64,000 bases of DNA from the NCBI GenBank assembly GCA_043228905.1, contig JBHGNT010000004.1, forward strand, positions 4,588,001 to 4,652,000. The letters are read 5' to 3'. The stretch is from Azolla caroliniana (lineage: Eukaryota; Polypodiophyta). Both the position numbers and the translations under genes were made by a program. The notes below the pieces were generated by a model that was not told the origin of the DNA, did no database searches, and worked only from the letters and a program-made list of their open reading frames with translations. This document shows, in pieces, positions 10,780 through 21,700 of the stretch (the stretch's first letter is position 1; the number at the start of each line of letters is the position of its first letter).

Positions 10780-13500
10780 TTCTTTGTGTCTTCCCACACT
10801 TGCTCCCGAGACGATGGCAGTCGAGCCCGAGTGCCCACGTGAGTCCCAAGCGGAGGAAGGCGGTGGCGAAAGACCAAGAATCACCGACGAGACGATACGG
10901 GGAAGGAGCGGACGAAAGCCCACGGACCCGATTCCGGAGAACTCGGCATTCGGGCCCGTATGCCCATGTAAGACCGAGGAGATGGATGGTAGTACCGAGG
11001 AGTCCTGGCACGATGTCAGCAAAGATGGATGGGGGATGGCCAACAAAAGGGTCGACGAGGAGACCAAGGAACGACCCGACCGGGGACCGAACCACGTGAC
11101 GCTCTGATACGGGTGGAGCGTGATCCGGTCGTGGATTGTTTGATCGGGACCGGATTCGGCATAAAGGTGCCGATACGAGAGAGGGTGCGGGATGGGCCGC
11201 CCTCTTTTACATGGGGAGAAAGACCGATCGGGCGAAGGTCGAGAGTTGGAAGGAGGGTGAGCAAAGGTTCGAAACGAGTCTGGCAAGGTCGGCATCGGAG
11301 CCGAAACTCCGGACATTAGAGAATCAAGCTTAGGTGGGGCTTGATTGATCACAGAGTGGATGTTATCCACCGACACCACTAAAAGGGGTGGTGGTCCGGA
11401 CGAGTCGCCGAAAGAAGTTACAAAACCGGTAACCCCACGTCCTATCCGGAGACTTCGGCAGTTCGGCCCGACGTGGCAACGTGAGACCGAAAGAGATGGA
11501 GGAAGGAGGCGGGAACGCAGAAAGGAGAGCGACGACGACTTCGGGAGAAGTACAAGAGAATGAAAGCCGGTCCTATGGAGTTCCTTACACCGATCCGGCG
11601 GCCGGCCCGAGTGCCGGCGTGAGTCCTATAGGAGAGATCGGTGGCGACAGGAGAACGGGACCCGACAATACGGAGAAGGACGAACGGACCCAGACGAGAA
11701 CCGGGTGGAGCGGACTCCCGGATGACCATTCCGGGAGGGAGGAAGAGAGCAGGCCGAGGAGAGGCCGAGGAGACGGTACGTCGGTACCACGGGAGAGGTT
11801 GCGGAACAAAACGCCCTCTCGGCATGCGGAAAAGGACGACCCGGGACAGGGTCAGGAAGACAAATCGGAGGCCCAAGGAGGATCCTTCACACCGGTTTTA
11901 GAGACTTCGGCAGTCGGCAACGCGGCCGACGTAAGACCAAGATACTGACGGTGGCGGCGAGGTGACGAAGGAAAAGGGCTACGGATGGGCGGTCTACGGA
12001 GATCCTCACACCGATCCGACGGTCGGCCCGAGAGCCGGCGTGAGTCCTATAGGAAGGGACGGTGGCGGCAGGTGAACGTGACCAACAGAAGAGAATGGCG
12101 AAGGGAGCGGAGCAGCTGTGACCTTACACGCACCGATTCTAGAGACTCCGGCAGCCAACGACAAGGGGAGGCGTGAGACCTAGAGTAAGGGATGGTGGCG
12201 GCGGTAAGGCGGGCAAACGAAGCCAGAAAGGGGAGGTCCCACAAAGATCCTCACACCGATCCGGCTGTCGGCCCGAGTGCCGGCGTATGTCCTATAGGAG
12301 AGGACGGTGGCGGCAGGTGAACGTGACCGGACAACGGAAGCAGAGAAAGAAGGTATCAGGCCGGCGGGGCGGCTACGAACCGAATCAAACCTTCCGACAA
12401 GGTCAGTGGGCGAAAGGAAGTCCGGTCCTACGGGATCCCCACACTTAACCAGAGATTCCGGCAGTTCGACCAACGTGGCAACATGAGACCGAGAGAGAAG
12501 GTTGGTGGCGGCGGGAAACGGGACCCGACTACGCGGAAGACACGAGGAGAGTCCGGGAGGGACTCCAACAAAAGACACCCGAAACGGCAAGCATAGAAAC
12601 GGAGTTCGGTCCTATGGGACCCTCACACCGATCCGGAGACTCCGGCAGTTCGGCCAACGTGGCAACGTGAGACCTAGGGAGAAGGACGGTGGTGGCAGGG
12701 AACGGGACCCAATGACACGAGGTAGCGGATCGGGAGTCGGTAAGACGGGCGGACGGAGTGCAAAACCCTTACAGGCCGGTTACGGAAGGAGCCGGTAGGG
12801 GCAAACACAGTGAGGTTTGTCGGGCCGGAAAGGCACACATGGTACGGAACAAGAGTCTCGCAAGTGGCCATCATGGGCCGGATCGAAGCGTGACTACGGG
12901 ACGGTGTTCGGCACGGGCGGTGTCGAACAAAGGAAGCAGAAGACGGCACAAGGGAGGTGTCAGGAATGAGGTGACGGGTGCATAGTGGACTGCACAGGGT
13001 CGGAGTCAGGGGATGACAATAGAGGCCGGAGGAGGATCCTCCACACTCGCTTCGTAGATCTCGGTAGCTCCGTCGAAGTAGCGAAGACTGACACGGCAAG
13101 CCGGGGTGACAAGCTGGTGGGGGCGAGGGGACGACGGCAAGCGGAAGACTCGGGACCTGTTGCAGCAGCACGAAGACGGGAACGGCCAAGCGGGCTACTA
13201 CGGGGTGTTCCTCGAATGCGGACGACACCAGTATGCGGGTGAGCGGCGATGCACGATCTGGCCGGGAAAGGGGCCGACAAGGCGAGCAATGAACCGGAGT
13301 ACGGCACAGGCAGTGCCAAACAATGGACGAGGGTATGTGGCGCACGGAGGAGCCGGAGCGGAAAGGCGATCGCGGAGATAGGTTGCGCAGTTCGGAGGTA
13401 GCGCGTAGAAGGCCAGAAAGGGATCCTCCACACCGTTCCGGAGACCATGGCGGTTCAAGCCGACGCGGCGATGTAAGACCATGGAGAAGGAAGGTGGCGG
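10780..13500 (+). repeat. Dispersed array of a roughly 75-bp GC-rich module in the gag-only element
   Basis: At least eleven degenerate copies at 110-500-bp spacing. Each has a 'cacaccgatccgg'-like head, a G/C stem segment (for example gtcggcccgagtgccggc), a core 'cGTGAGacc/cGTAAGacc/cGTGAGtcc', then a purine stretch and 'ggtggcgg'. Cores start near 10839, 10968, 11481, 11619, 11931, 12040, 12173, 12285, 12483, 12667 and 13473. No long ORF runs through, so this is not a coding repeat. Role unknown; RNA packaging or folding is a guess. Confidence 0.8.
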
Positions 13501-13863
13501 CGAGAGGACGAGGGCAACGCGAAACAACATGGGACGGTAATCAGGACGACGCGAATGATCAACGGAGGCCAAGCGGGCCGCTACGGGCGTTCCCCAAGTG
13601 GAGGACATCGGGCATACGGCGGGGAGCGGGGCATTCATACGACCGAACAAGGACCAGGGGAAGTACACATACTACGGAGATCGCGGCAGAGGACCCATCG
13701 ACGGGTCGAACGAGCCTACGGGGAGGTAAGCGCGAAGGAAGAACCGAAGCCGACGGATCAAACCGACAGCGAGCCGGGATGCGGATTACGGAAGACCAGT
13801 TTCTCACCGGCTAAAATCTCTCACCCTTCACCGGATTTGGCACGTACCGGTGGACGTGCGATT

Positions 13864-13876
13864 AGGTGGGGGCGGA
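13864..13876 (+). promoter_or_regulatory. Polypurine tract of the gag-only element
   Basis: aggtgggggcgga lies directly before the 3' LTR start and is the second-strand priming site. The same tract precedes the Gypsy A LTR at 1369-1381. Confidence 0.8.
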
Positions 13877-14685
13877 TGTCGTGAAGAATTTCGGCCAGAG
13901 GCGAAAACCAGGAAACATTGGCTACATCGGCGGGGTTCAGCGTGTGTGCTCACCCTTGTACATTTAGCGTGAATAACGAGGGCACCTTTATGACGCCGAA
14001 GAGTAGACAAGTCGGGACAGACGATCCCATGTAAGTCGGGATTTATCCCACATTGTAACGCATCCCTCTCCTTGTTCTATAAAAGGAAGGGAGCGCCCTT
14101 TGTGAGGGGGTTGCCCATTTTGCGTTAGAGGGTATACCGTTAGATTTAGGGTTAGTGACATTTCTTCTTCTTCTTCTTCTTCTTCTTCTTCTCCCCCCCC
14201 CCCCCCCCCCCCCCCCTTCGTGTTCGCTTAGAGTTTGCTTTAGCTCGTCTCTTGTGCAAGACCCCGCTCGGCGCGACAAGCCCGTGAGCTCCCCGACCGG
14301 CGGCTTGGCAGTCGACGACTGATGTAACCTACCTTGGTCCGGCTCGAAGCCGGGAATGTATTCTTCTTATATATATATATACACATTTGCGTCGGTCTGT
14401 GTATATTCGCGTCTCCGTTGGTGTCGGGTGCTTCCCCTTTCCTGCGTTTCCTGTACATAAGGGCGTGAGTTGGGTCAGCCTGTGTGTGTGTGTGTGTGTG
14501 CGTGCGTGTGCGTGAGTCGGTGTCAAGCGCGCACTCCCTCTCTATCTCTCTCCCTTCGGTTGCTTCCGGTGTGCTTCTGGGGTACCCCGGAAACGGTGAA
14601 GTACGACTTCCTACGCTCCGTCACTCCCTAGTCCAAGATCCCCGTGGTCTCGCCTTTCTCCACGCACGCGCGTAACAACGCGACA
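13877..14685 (+). repeat. 3' LTR of the gag-only element
   Basis: 809 bp, TGTCGTGAAG...CGCGACA. It has the same landmarks as the 5' LTR, plus an extra segment of about 130 bp (about 14217-14360) and a run of 24 C at 14193-14216. The extra segment resembles the matching part of the Gypsy A LTR (tgcaagaccccg), so the 5' LTR probably lost it. Confidence 0.9.
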
Positions 14686-15472
14686 CCGTCTCCAACATTC
14701 TATACTTTTTCCTGGACCTTCCGACATGTATCCCCATGACAACCCCTTACTTGATCCAATTAGTTCATTAGATTCATCATGGGTTCCAAAGGATACGTTG
14801 ACTGAGCCAAGCACGTTCGGTGATCACACTTGAGTCCTCGTCTAATGTCACACCACACCTTCCACATGGATGCACTAAATCTATCCTCCAGTTGGCAGGA
14901 AAAACTAGGTTTGAGATCCATGTTTAGAATCTATCTAGTTTGTGGGGCCCAATTTGTCCCTTTTCGTGGCCTAAAGTAAGTGAAGCGTTACCGCAATAAC
15001 ATTTTCTAACAGTCATTCCCTGGTCGGAGTCCTCACACCACAAATTTGGCAAGTAGGGCTTTTGATTGTGAGAGGGGATCAATAAGACCCAATCCTCCTC
15101 TCAACTTAGGTGATGTGAGTATATGCCACGCTACCTTGGTCGTAGTTGCATGATCTTCCTTACCAAACCAAATGTAGTTTTGTACCAGTCGTTGAATCTG
15201 GTATATACTTTCCTTGGAGATTGTCCAACATGATAGGTTGTACCATGTTGTCGCGAGTAATACCTGGTTTGCCACTATGATGTGCCCTGGTAGCGAGAGT
15301 TTTTTCGAACTCCAATGTATTAACTTTTCTCGTATGGAGTGAATAACTAGTGTAATCATAGTCTCCGGAGGTATGTTGAGACCAATTTGGAAACCCAAAT
15401 ATTTGGTGCTCTCACCTTGATTGATCTACTTGAAAGCGAGATCTGGGTGCCACGCAGGATGTGCACCATGAG

Positions 15473-15977
15473 TAACAATGGGCATGGTTTCGGCTCAAAC
15501 CGAACTGAACTGTTAAGCCATGGTTTAACGGTTTATTGGTTCCAATAAAATTTAATGGTTTGGTTTGGATTCTCAATAAACGGTTCGGTTTCGGTTCGGT
15601 TCGGTTCTAAAACTCGGGTTTATAGGTTTGGTTTAAAGGTTTAAAGGTTTCTAGGTTTTTGGTTAACTTTTATTTTTTACCTTAATAGTTTATTGATGTA
15701 ATGGTTTAATTAATGGTTTTTTATTGATTTAATTAGTTTAACTTAAATGTTTATTTAATTTAATGGTTCAATTAAAGTTTCTTTTATTGATTTAATCAAT
15801 TTAACTTAAATGCTTATTTAATTTAATGTATTTTTATTTCTTTAGATGTTTAACTAGTGACTTAAGTGGTTAGGTTTAAATTTTTTATTAAATGGTTCAG
15901 TTTGGTTTCAACTTTTCCCTAAACGGTTTGGTTTGGTTTCTTTGCCTTGAAACCGAACCGAACCGTGCCCATTGCTA
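15473..15977. mobile_element. hAT-type MITE inserted in LINE-2
   Basis: Terminal inverted repeats TAACAATGGGCATGG at the left and, reversed, TAGCAATGGGCACGG at the right. GGTTCGGTT repeats lie near the termini (15581-15606 and about 15950-15965), and the core is AT-rich with no ORF. The flanks are ACCATGAG (15465-15472) and ATCATGAG (15978-15985), an 8-bp target duplication with one transition; 8 bp is the hAT signature. Excision restores the LINE-2 frame as WLSHGAHPAWHPDL. Length is 505 bp, and it depends on a transposase elsewhere. Confidence 0.85.
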
Positions 15978-17235
15978 ATCATGAGAGAGCCATATTGCAC
16001 AGGATTTGTGCCAATTGATCATGGCATTGGATCGCTTGCAAAATACGTCTAGACCACTTTCTAGCCTTTGTAAATTTTCCAAGTCACCTTGCAAGTAGAC
16101 CGCAGTGTCATCTGCAAATTCTATATCTAGGAGGCTTTGGTGAGAATGCAGCACACAAAGACCACATAGGCTTAGATGTCGCGAGTTGAGAAAGCTAGAG
16201 AGTGCTTCGACGTTTAATAGAAATGAGGATGGAGCCAATGGGCAGCCCTGTCGTACAGACCGAGATATTCGGAAGAAAGGGCCCCTTTCACCTGCTAGTG
16301 AAACACAATTGGTGGCGTTCCTATAAATTCCTGCAATGCCTTTGATCCATGATTCGTGAAAGCCGAGTTGTCCCATCACACTTTCTAGAAATTTCCAGCA
16401 TACCCTGTCATATGCTTTCTCAAAATCTAGGAGCACCACAACTTCCTTGTTGTTGGTACGCGTAGAAAGGGCTACAGCTTCCCAAAATGAGAATAGATTA
16501 TCTAGGATGCTCTAATTTCTCAGGTATGCCCTGGAGGATAATATCTTCTCTTATGTCTTCCCCTGTGGCCTTATTATCTTCAGTTAGTAGTCACTTAAAA
16601 TAACTTGTGGCAATATTCCTCATTTCGTCGCCATCCTCCATGGTTGTTCCATCTGCTCAGTTGAGGTTGTGCATCATTGTTCTAGCGTGTCTTGGTCCCT
16701 TGGATCAAAAGAATTCCTTCGTGGTTTTGTCCCCTACTCGAATCCATCGAGCCATGCTTCCATGAAACTCCATGTCATAGATTGCCTTTTCTGCCATGAT
16801 AAGTTCATGTTTGGACATGGCAACTTGTCCTGCAAGCCAATTACATGTCGGGTATCGTTGTTGAAGTCGTTGTAAGGCTATTAATCCCCATTTTGTCCTC
16901 TGTCGCTTTTCTTGAGCATCCTTACTTCTAGTCTTGACAATCTCATGTAGTAGAGTTGAAGCTCTTGATAATTTAGCTAGAAGTTTGTCAGATGCTAATG
17001 AGGCATTGACGGGTAGTGACCATTGGTTGGCGAGTTGTTCCTTCACCTCTATAGTTGTGTAGATAGTGTGTGGGATTCAAGGTTGGAATGAGCCCCACTT
17101 TCGGTGCAAGTGAAAGTGACCAATTACCGGGTAATGGTCGGAGAAAGTTGTGCCTGGAGTTATGCGACACCACCCTCCCTTTGCTTCTAGGGCCTCGCCT
17201 ACATTAAGACGATCGATGCGAGTAGTTTTGATAGC

Positions 17236-17283
17236 AAGGTTTTTTGTATTGTCATGATTGTTTTAATATAAACATACATTTAC

Positions 17284-17339
<56 letters not shown>

Positions 17340-17990
17340 AACATAAAACCACACAAAGAGGGGGAGGGAGAAAGAGAAAGAGATTTCAACAGAGGCACAA
17401 ATAGAGAAATGCAAGGATTTTGAATTTCCCCACAAAATAGAAGAGTTTGATCTCTCTTCTTCGTTTTCTTTTTTAATACTTTTCTTTTTCTTTTTTAACT
17501 TCTCTACTTTTCGGTTTTTATTATATGTAAATATAATAAAGTGAACAACCTTGATCATCTAGGATTCCCAAAACGCGGTCAAGGTCGTCCAAGCCCTAGA
17601 TTCACTCATTCACAACATTTGTGAATCTTATGTTGAATAGTGATGAGCATGCCTCCATCACCTTCACTGTCCTTTACATTCTTATTTAAATTCTTTCGTG
17701 GTACTTTTATGAGCTTTACATTGTAAGATATTGCACATGATCCTAAGTGAGAATTATTTTTTCTTAATTGCTAGCATTGTCCCTTGTACAACTTAAGCAT
17801 TTTACATGCATGGTCTTCTTATATGTAGGACGCATTTAGGACTTGGTATTCTTAATTAATTTGTTAATCTTAAAATAGTTGGTATCCTCTTTACTTATAA
17901 AAATATAAACAATTTAGGTATATGCGAAGTTCTATTTTTGGGTAACTATAGAATGTGTACATGTCATCCTTGAATTAATCACGATGTCAA
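17236..17990. other. AT-rich spacer with (GA)n
   Basis: No gene seen. It holds a (GA)n tract at about 17286-17334 and purine-rich then AT-rich sequence. It lies between the 5'-truncated ends of LINE-2 (-) and LINE-3 (+). Confidence 0.6.
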
Positions 17991-18253
17991 TATCATCTCA
18001 AACAAGACGTTATGCACTTAGGACAATATGAAAATGGAAAGGCTATGATAGTTGACCCCGAACCGAGTGAGCTCAAACCAACGACAATGTGTTGGCCGAT
18101 AGAAGGGCATTCAAATCAGCTATCATGGGACCCCGCGATGTATTTCTGGAAAACTCAAGGTCAAAGTGATGGTGCCAAGTTGGTGCAATTTTTCAGGTAC
18201 AACATGAAAATCGGGAGGCAAATTATCCTAAAACAAGAACACCAAGATATTAT

Positions 18254-18691
18254 TGTCATGATATGGCAAGACTCAAACCCATGACCTTAGATTATATGGG
18301 TCGAGCTCTTGACCATTAGATCATCTATTGTAATACGTAAGATATTATTTTCATTTACATTTTATTATAGGAAATTAGTGTATATTCCAGATTTCTCTGG
18401 AACATTCTAGAAGCTTCAGGATTACTCCTGAAAACACTATAAAAGAGGGCACTAGGCATTATGTTGAACCAAATTGGTTCAACGCCAGTCTTAAGCCTTT
18501 TAGCCACCATTGTATATTCTCTTCATATAATACATATCTTTCCTATCATCACTCTCTCTCTCTCTCTCAATCTCTCTCTTTCTCTCTGTCTCGCTCACTT
18601 CTTCCTTCTCTCGAAGAAGTTCCACACCTCTCATAGTACTAATCCTTCGTTTAGTACTAATTCCTTCTCTGTCTCAGTACTGTTCATGACA
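18254..18691 (+). repeat. 5' LTR of Gypsy B
   Basis: TGTCATGA...TCATGACA, with perfect 8-bp inverted ends. TATA box CTATAAAAGAGG near 18440 and (CT)n near 18551-18590. The first 70 bases contain, on the minus strand, a tRNA-like stretch with a pol III B-box match. Confidence 0.95.
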
Positions 18692-18765
18692 GTTTGAACC
18701 AATTTTCCCTACCTTCTGTCTCTCTCATTTCCTACTAATCTTTTATTCCTCTTTTCTTTCATCCC

Positions 18766-21700
18766 ATGGCCACTGTTAGCGCTGAAGAATATCAATCTGT
18801 TTTCTCGCAATTTCAATGCTTGAAGGAGAAGTTCCATGCTTTGGAACAAGAAAACCAACGGTTGTTGGGGGATCTTCAGCAAATCTCCTTAGAAAAGCAG
18901 CAAACGCAACAACAACATGGGGAACTTGCGTTACGCGTGCAACAACTCGAAGCAACCATCGTAGCGATGCAACAACAAGGGCCCAGAACACAAGGGATTC
19001 ATAAAGAACCCAAGATTGGCCTTCCCACGAAGTTCGATGGAACGTGATCGCAGTTTAGAGGGTTCCTTAACCAAGTACGATTAGTTATTCAAATGCATCC
19101 TTCCCGATATCCCACCGATGCATCACGAGTGGGTTTAGTAGGCACTTTGTTAGGTGGCTCAGCGTTGTCATGGTTCGCTCCACTATTAGAAAAGGAATCT
19201 CCGTTACTCAACAATTTTGAAGAGTTTCTAGGTGAGTTTAAAGCATGTTTTGGAGATACTGACAGCATCAGGACCGCAATCAACAAAATCCGGCGATTAC
19301 GCCAAGGTGACCGTCCAGCCTCCGCATACGCTGCAGATTTTCGCCTACTCGCCGCCGATATCCCTTGGGATGATCAACGTTGATGGAGCAATTCCGTTAT
19401 GGTTTACGCAACGACGTCAAGGATTTACTATTGACCTTCCCCGAAGAGCCTATTTCAGTAGGGATATCTGATAGTCCTAATAGTACTAATAGTACTAATA
19501 TCCCAAATCTAGCAAACAAATTTGATGTCCTTAGTCAGTTAGAAGAAGAGTTAAACGACTAAGTCCAGCCAAAATAGGAGTCGTTTGGTTGGACAGCCCT
19601 AGATCTGTGCAGCCCATTAGTGGTTCCATTCCCTCTAAGCAAGTTAGTGATGTGTTCGTAGCCCAAGTAATAGTTAGTACTAAAATTACCCCTCCAGTAC
19701 ATGTCCTAGCACTCCTAGATTCCGGAGCTAACTCTTGCTTTATGGATAAGAAATTTGCTCAAGCTCATAAGATATCCCTAAGAAAACTCCAGTGTCCAGC
19801 CTCTGTAGTAGTCATTGATGGACGTCCCATTGCTTCCGGAAATATCATAGAAGAGTCAGAGCCCATTAATATTGTCCTAGATAACTTAGCATGTGTAGTA
19901 TCATTTAATATTATTAGTATCCCAGAACATCCTATAGTTTTAGGATTACCGTGGTTCGAGTTACATAACCCAGACATAGATTGGAGAACAAGAGAAATCC
20001 GGTGTCGACAAACCCAAGGGTCAACTCAGAAGATGGCAACCATTTCGCTACGTCAGTTGCGTAAAGAAGGGCGCATGGAGGAAATGTTCCTCTTTGCAAT
20101 ATCAATAAACCCCTCCAGCACCACTAAAGAAGAATCCACCATTCAACTTCCCGAGAAGTATCGTCATTACGCCGATGTGTTCGATAAAGTACAAGCCAAC
20201 ACACTTCCTCATCATCGACCGTACGATTGCCTCATCGATTTACAACCGGGAAAAGAGCCGCCATGGGGACCGATCTACAATTTGTCACCAACCGAACTGG
20301 AAGTCCTTCGGGCCTATATAGAGGAGAATTTGGAAAATGGTTTCATTCGGCATTCGAAATCTCCAGCCGGCGCGACCATTTTCTTCGTCAAAAAAAAAAG
20401 ATGGATCGCTTCGTCTCGTTGTAGATTACCGTGGCTTGAATAAGGTTACATCAGGAATAGGTATGCTCTTCCCCTTATCTCAAGTCTTTTAGAACGGATC
20501 AATGGTGCCAGGTTCTTCACGAAGATCGACTTACGGGGAGCATATAACCTCGTACGGATCCGACCAGGAGACGAATGGAATACCGCGTTTCGCACCAGAT
20601 ATGGGCACTTCGAGTATACGGTCATGCCGTTCAGCCTCACTAATGCGCCGGCAGTCTTCCAGCACATGGCTAATGATATATTCCGAGATCTATTGGATGA
20701 TTGTTTGATCATCTATTTGGATGATCTACTGGTTTATTCAAAGACCCAAGAAGAACATGATTCTCGTGTACTATTAGTACTAAAACGACTTCGAGAACAT
20801 GGTCTGTATGCAAAGCTGGAAAAATGTAGTTTCGGGTGCAACCAAGTGGAATTTCTCGGCTACATCATTTTGTCAAAAGGCATCTCCATGGACCCAGCTA
20901 AGGTCAAAACGGTGGTACTATGGCAGACTCCGCGTTCGGTGCGGGATGTGCAATGCTTCTTAGGCTTTGCCAATTTTTACCGGAAGTTCATACAAGATTA
21001 CTCAAAGATCGTTCTACCTCTCACACAACTTACCAGGAAGGGACAACCGTTCATCTGGTCTGAAGAAACAGACATGGCTTTCGAGAGTCTTAAAAAGGCA
21101 TTTACATCGGCTCCAATTCTAGCTCATGTCGATCCGGAAAAACCATTCATTATCGAAGCTGACGCATCGGATTTTGCATTGGGGAGCATTCTGTCACAAC
21201 AGGGGAATGATGAGAAGCTACATCCTGTGGCTTTTCACTCACACAAGTTTGACGCCGCCGAAATCAACTACGAAATTCATGATAAGGAGTTATTGGCAAT
21301 AGTGGATTCTTTTATGCAATGGAGGCATTTTCTGGAGGGATCCTCTCATCCAATCACCGTATTTAGTGACCACAAGAATCTTGCCTACTTTCAGGATGCT
21401 CGTGTGTTGAATCGACGTCAAGCTCGGTGGGCCCACTTCCTCACGCGTTTCGACTTCAAAATTACATATCGTCCGGGGAGGCACCAAGGGAAGGCAGATA
21501 CATTATCACGACGTTCGTATCTAGCACCCCGTCCCGGCGAGCCAGCTTTCGATAACCAAAAACAAGTCATCTTGGGACCGGCACGACTACAAGCAACACA
21601 GATCTTTGACATGCCAATGGATTCCTGCGTTATCGATACCATACGTGAAGACTTGAAGACAGATGCGTTCGCCCAAGCTATACTAGCACAAATTGATCCC

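Larger units (their letters stand above)
8989..14685 (+). mobile_element. Non-autonomous GC-rich LTR retrotransposon (gag only, LARD-like)
   Basis: It has two LTRs (8989-9669, 13877-14685), one gag-like ORF, about 3.2 kb of repeated GC-rich non-coding DNA, and a polypurine tract (aggtgggggcgga) just before the 3' LTR. No protease, RT, RNase H or integrase is present, so it must borrow them. CCGT flanks both ends (8985-8988 and 14686-14689; ACCGT if the last LTR base is counted). Excision rejoins LINE-2 in frame as ...CWRR|FMSLPMQ. The LTR start and polypurine tract match Gypsy A, the natural candidate for a helper lineage. Confidence 0.9.
7739..17235 (-). pseudogene. LINE-2: L1-type non-LTR retrotransposon ORF2, split by two insertions
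   Basis: Read right to left. 17173-16440 holds the end of the endonuclease (FSDHYPVIGHFHLH-like) and the linker. 16439-15978 holds the RT core (LLDFEKAYDRVCWKFLES, VRQGCPLAP, EFADDTAVY). After a hAT MITE (15473-15977), 15398-15033 is the post-RT region (KYLGFQIGLN, LRGGLGLIDP). After the LTR element (8989-14685), 8988-8730 continues. 8615-8289 is the zf-RVT region (LIHKSLLVGAW...CVVC), and 8197-7739 is the C-terminus (ITLWILWKQRCRRVF). The 5' end, including the endonuclease active site, is missing. A run of 26 C at 8223-8248 interrupts the coding region. Confidence 0.88.

Noticed and set aside
9605-11379. Long minus-strand ORFs opposite gag and the GC-rich repeats
   Set aside because: GC-rich sequence keeps opposite frames open. 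No known domain, and the plus-strand gag explains the region up to 10660.
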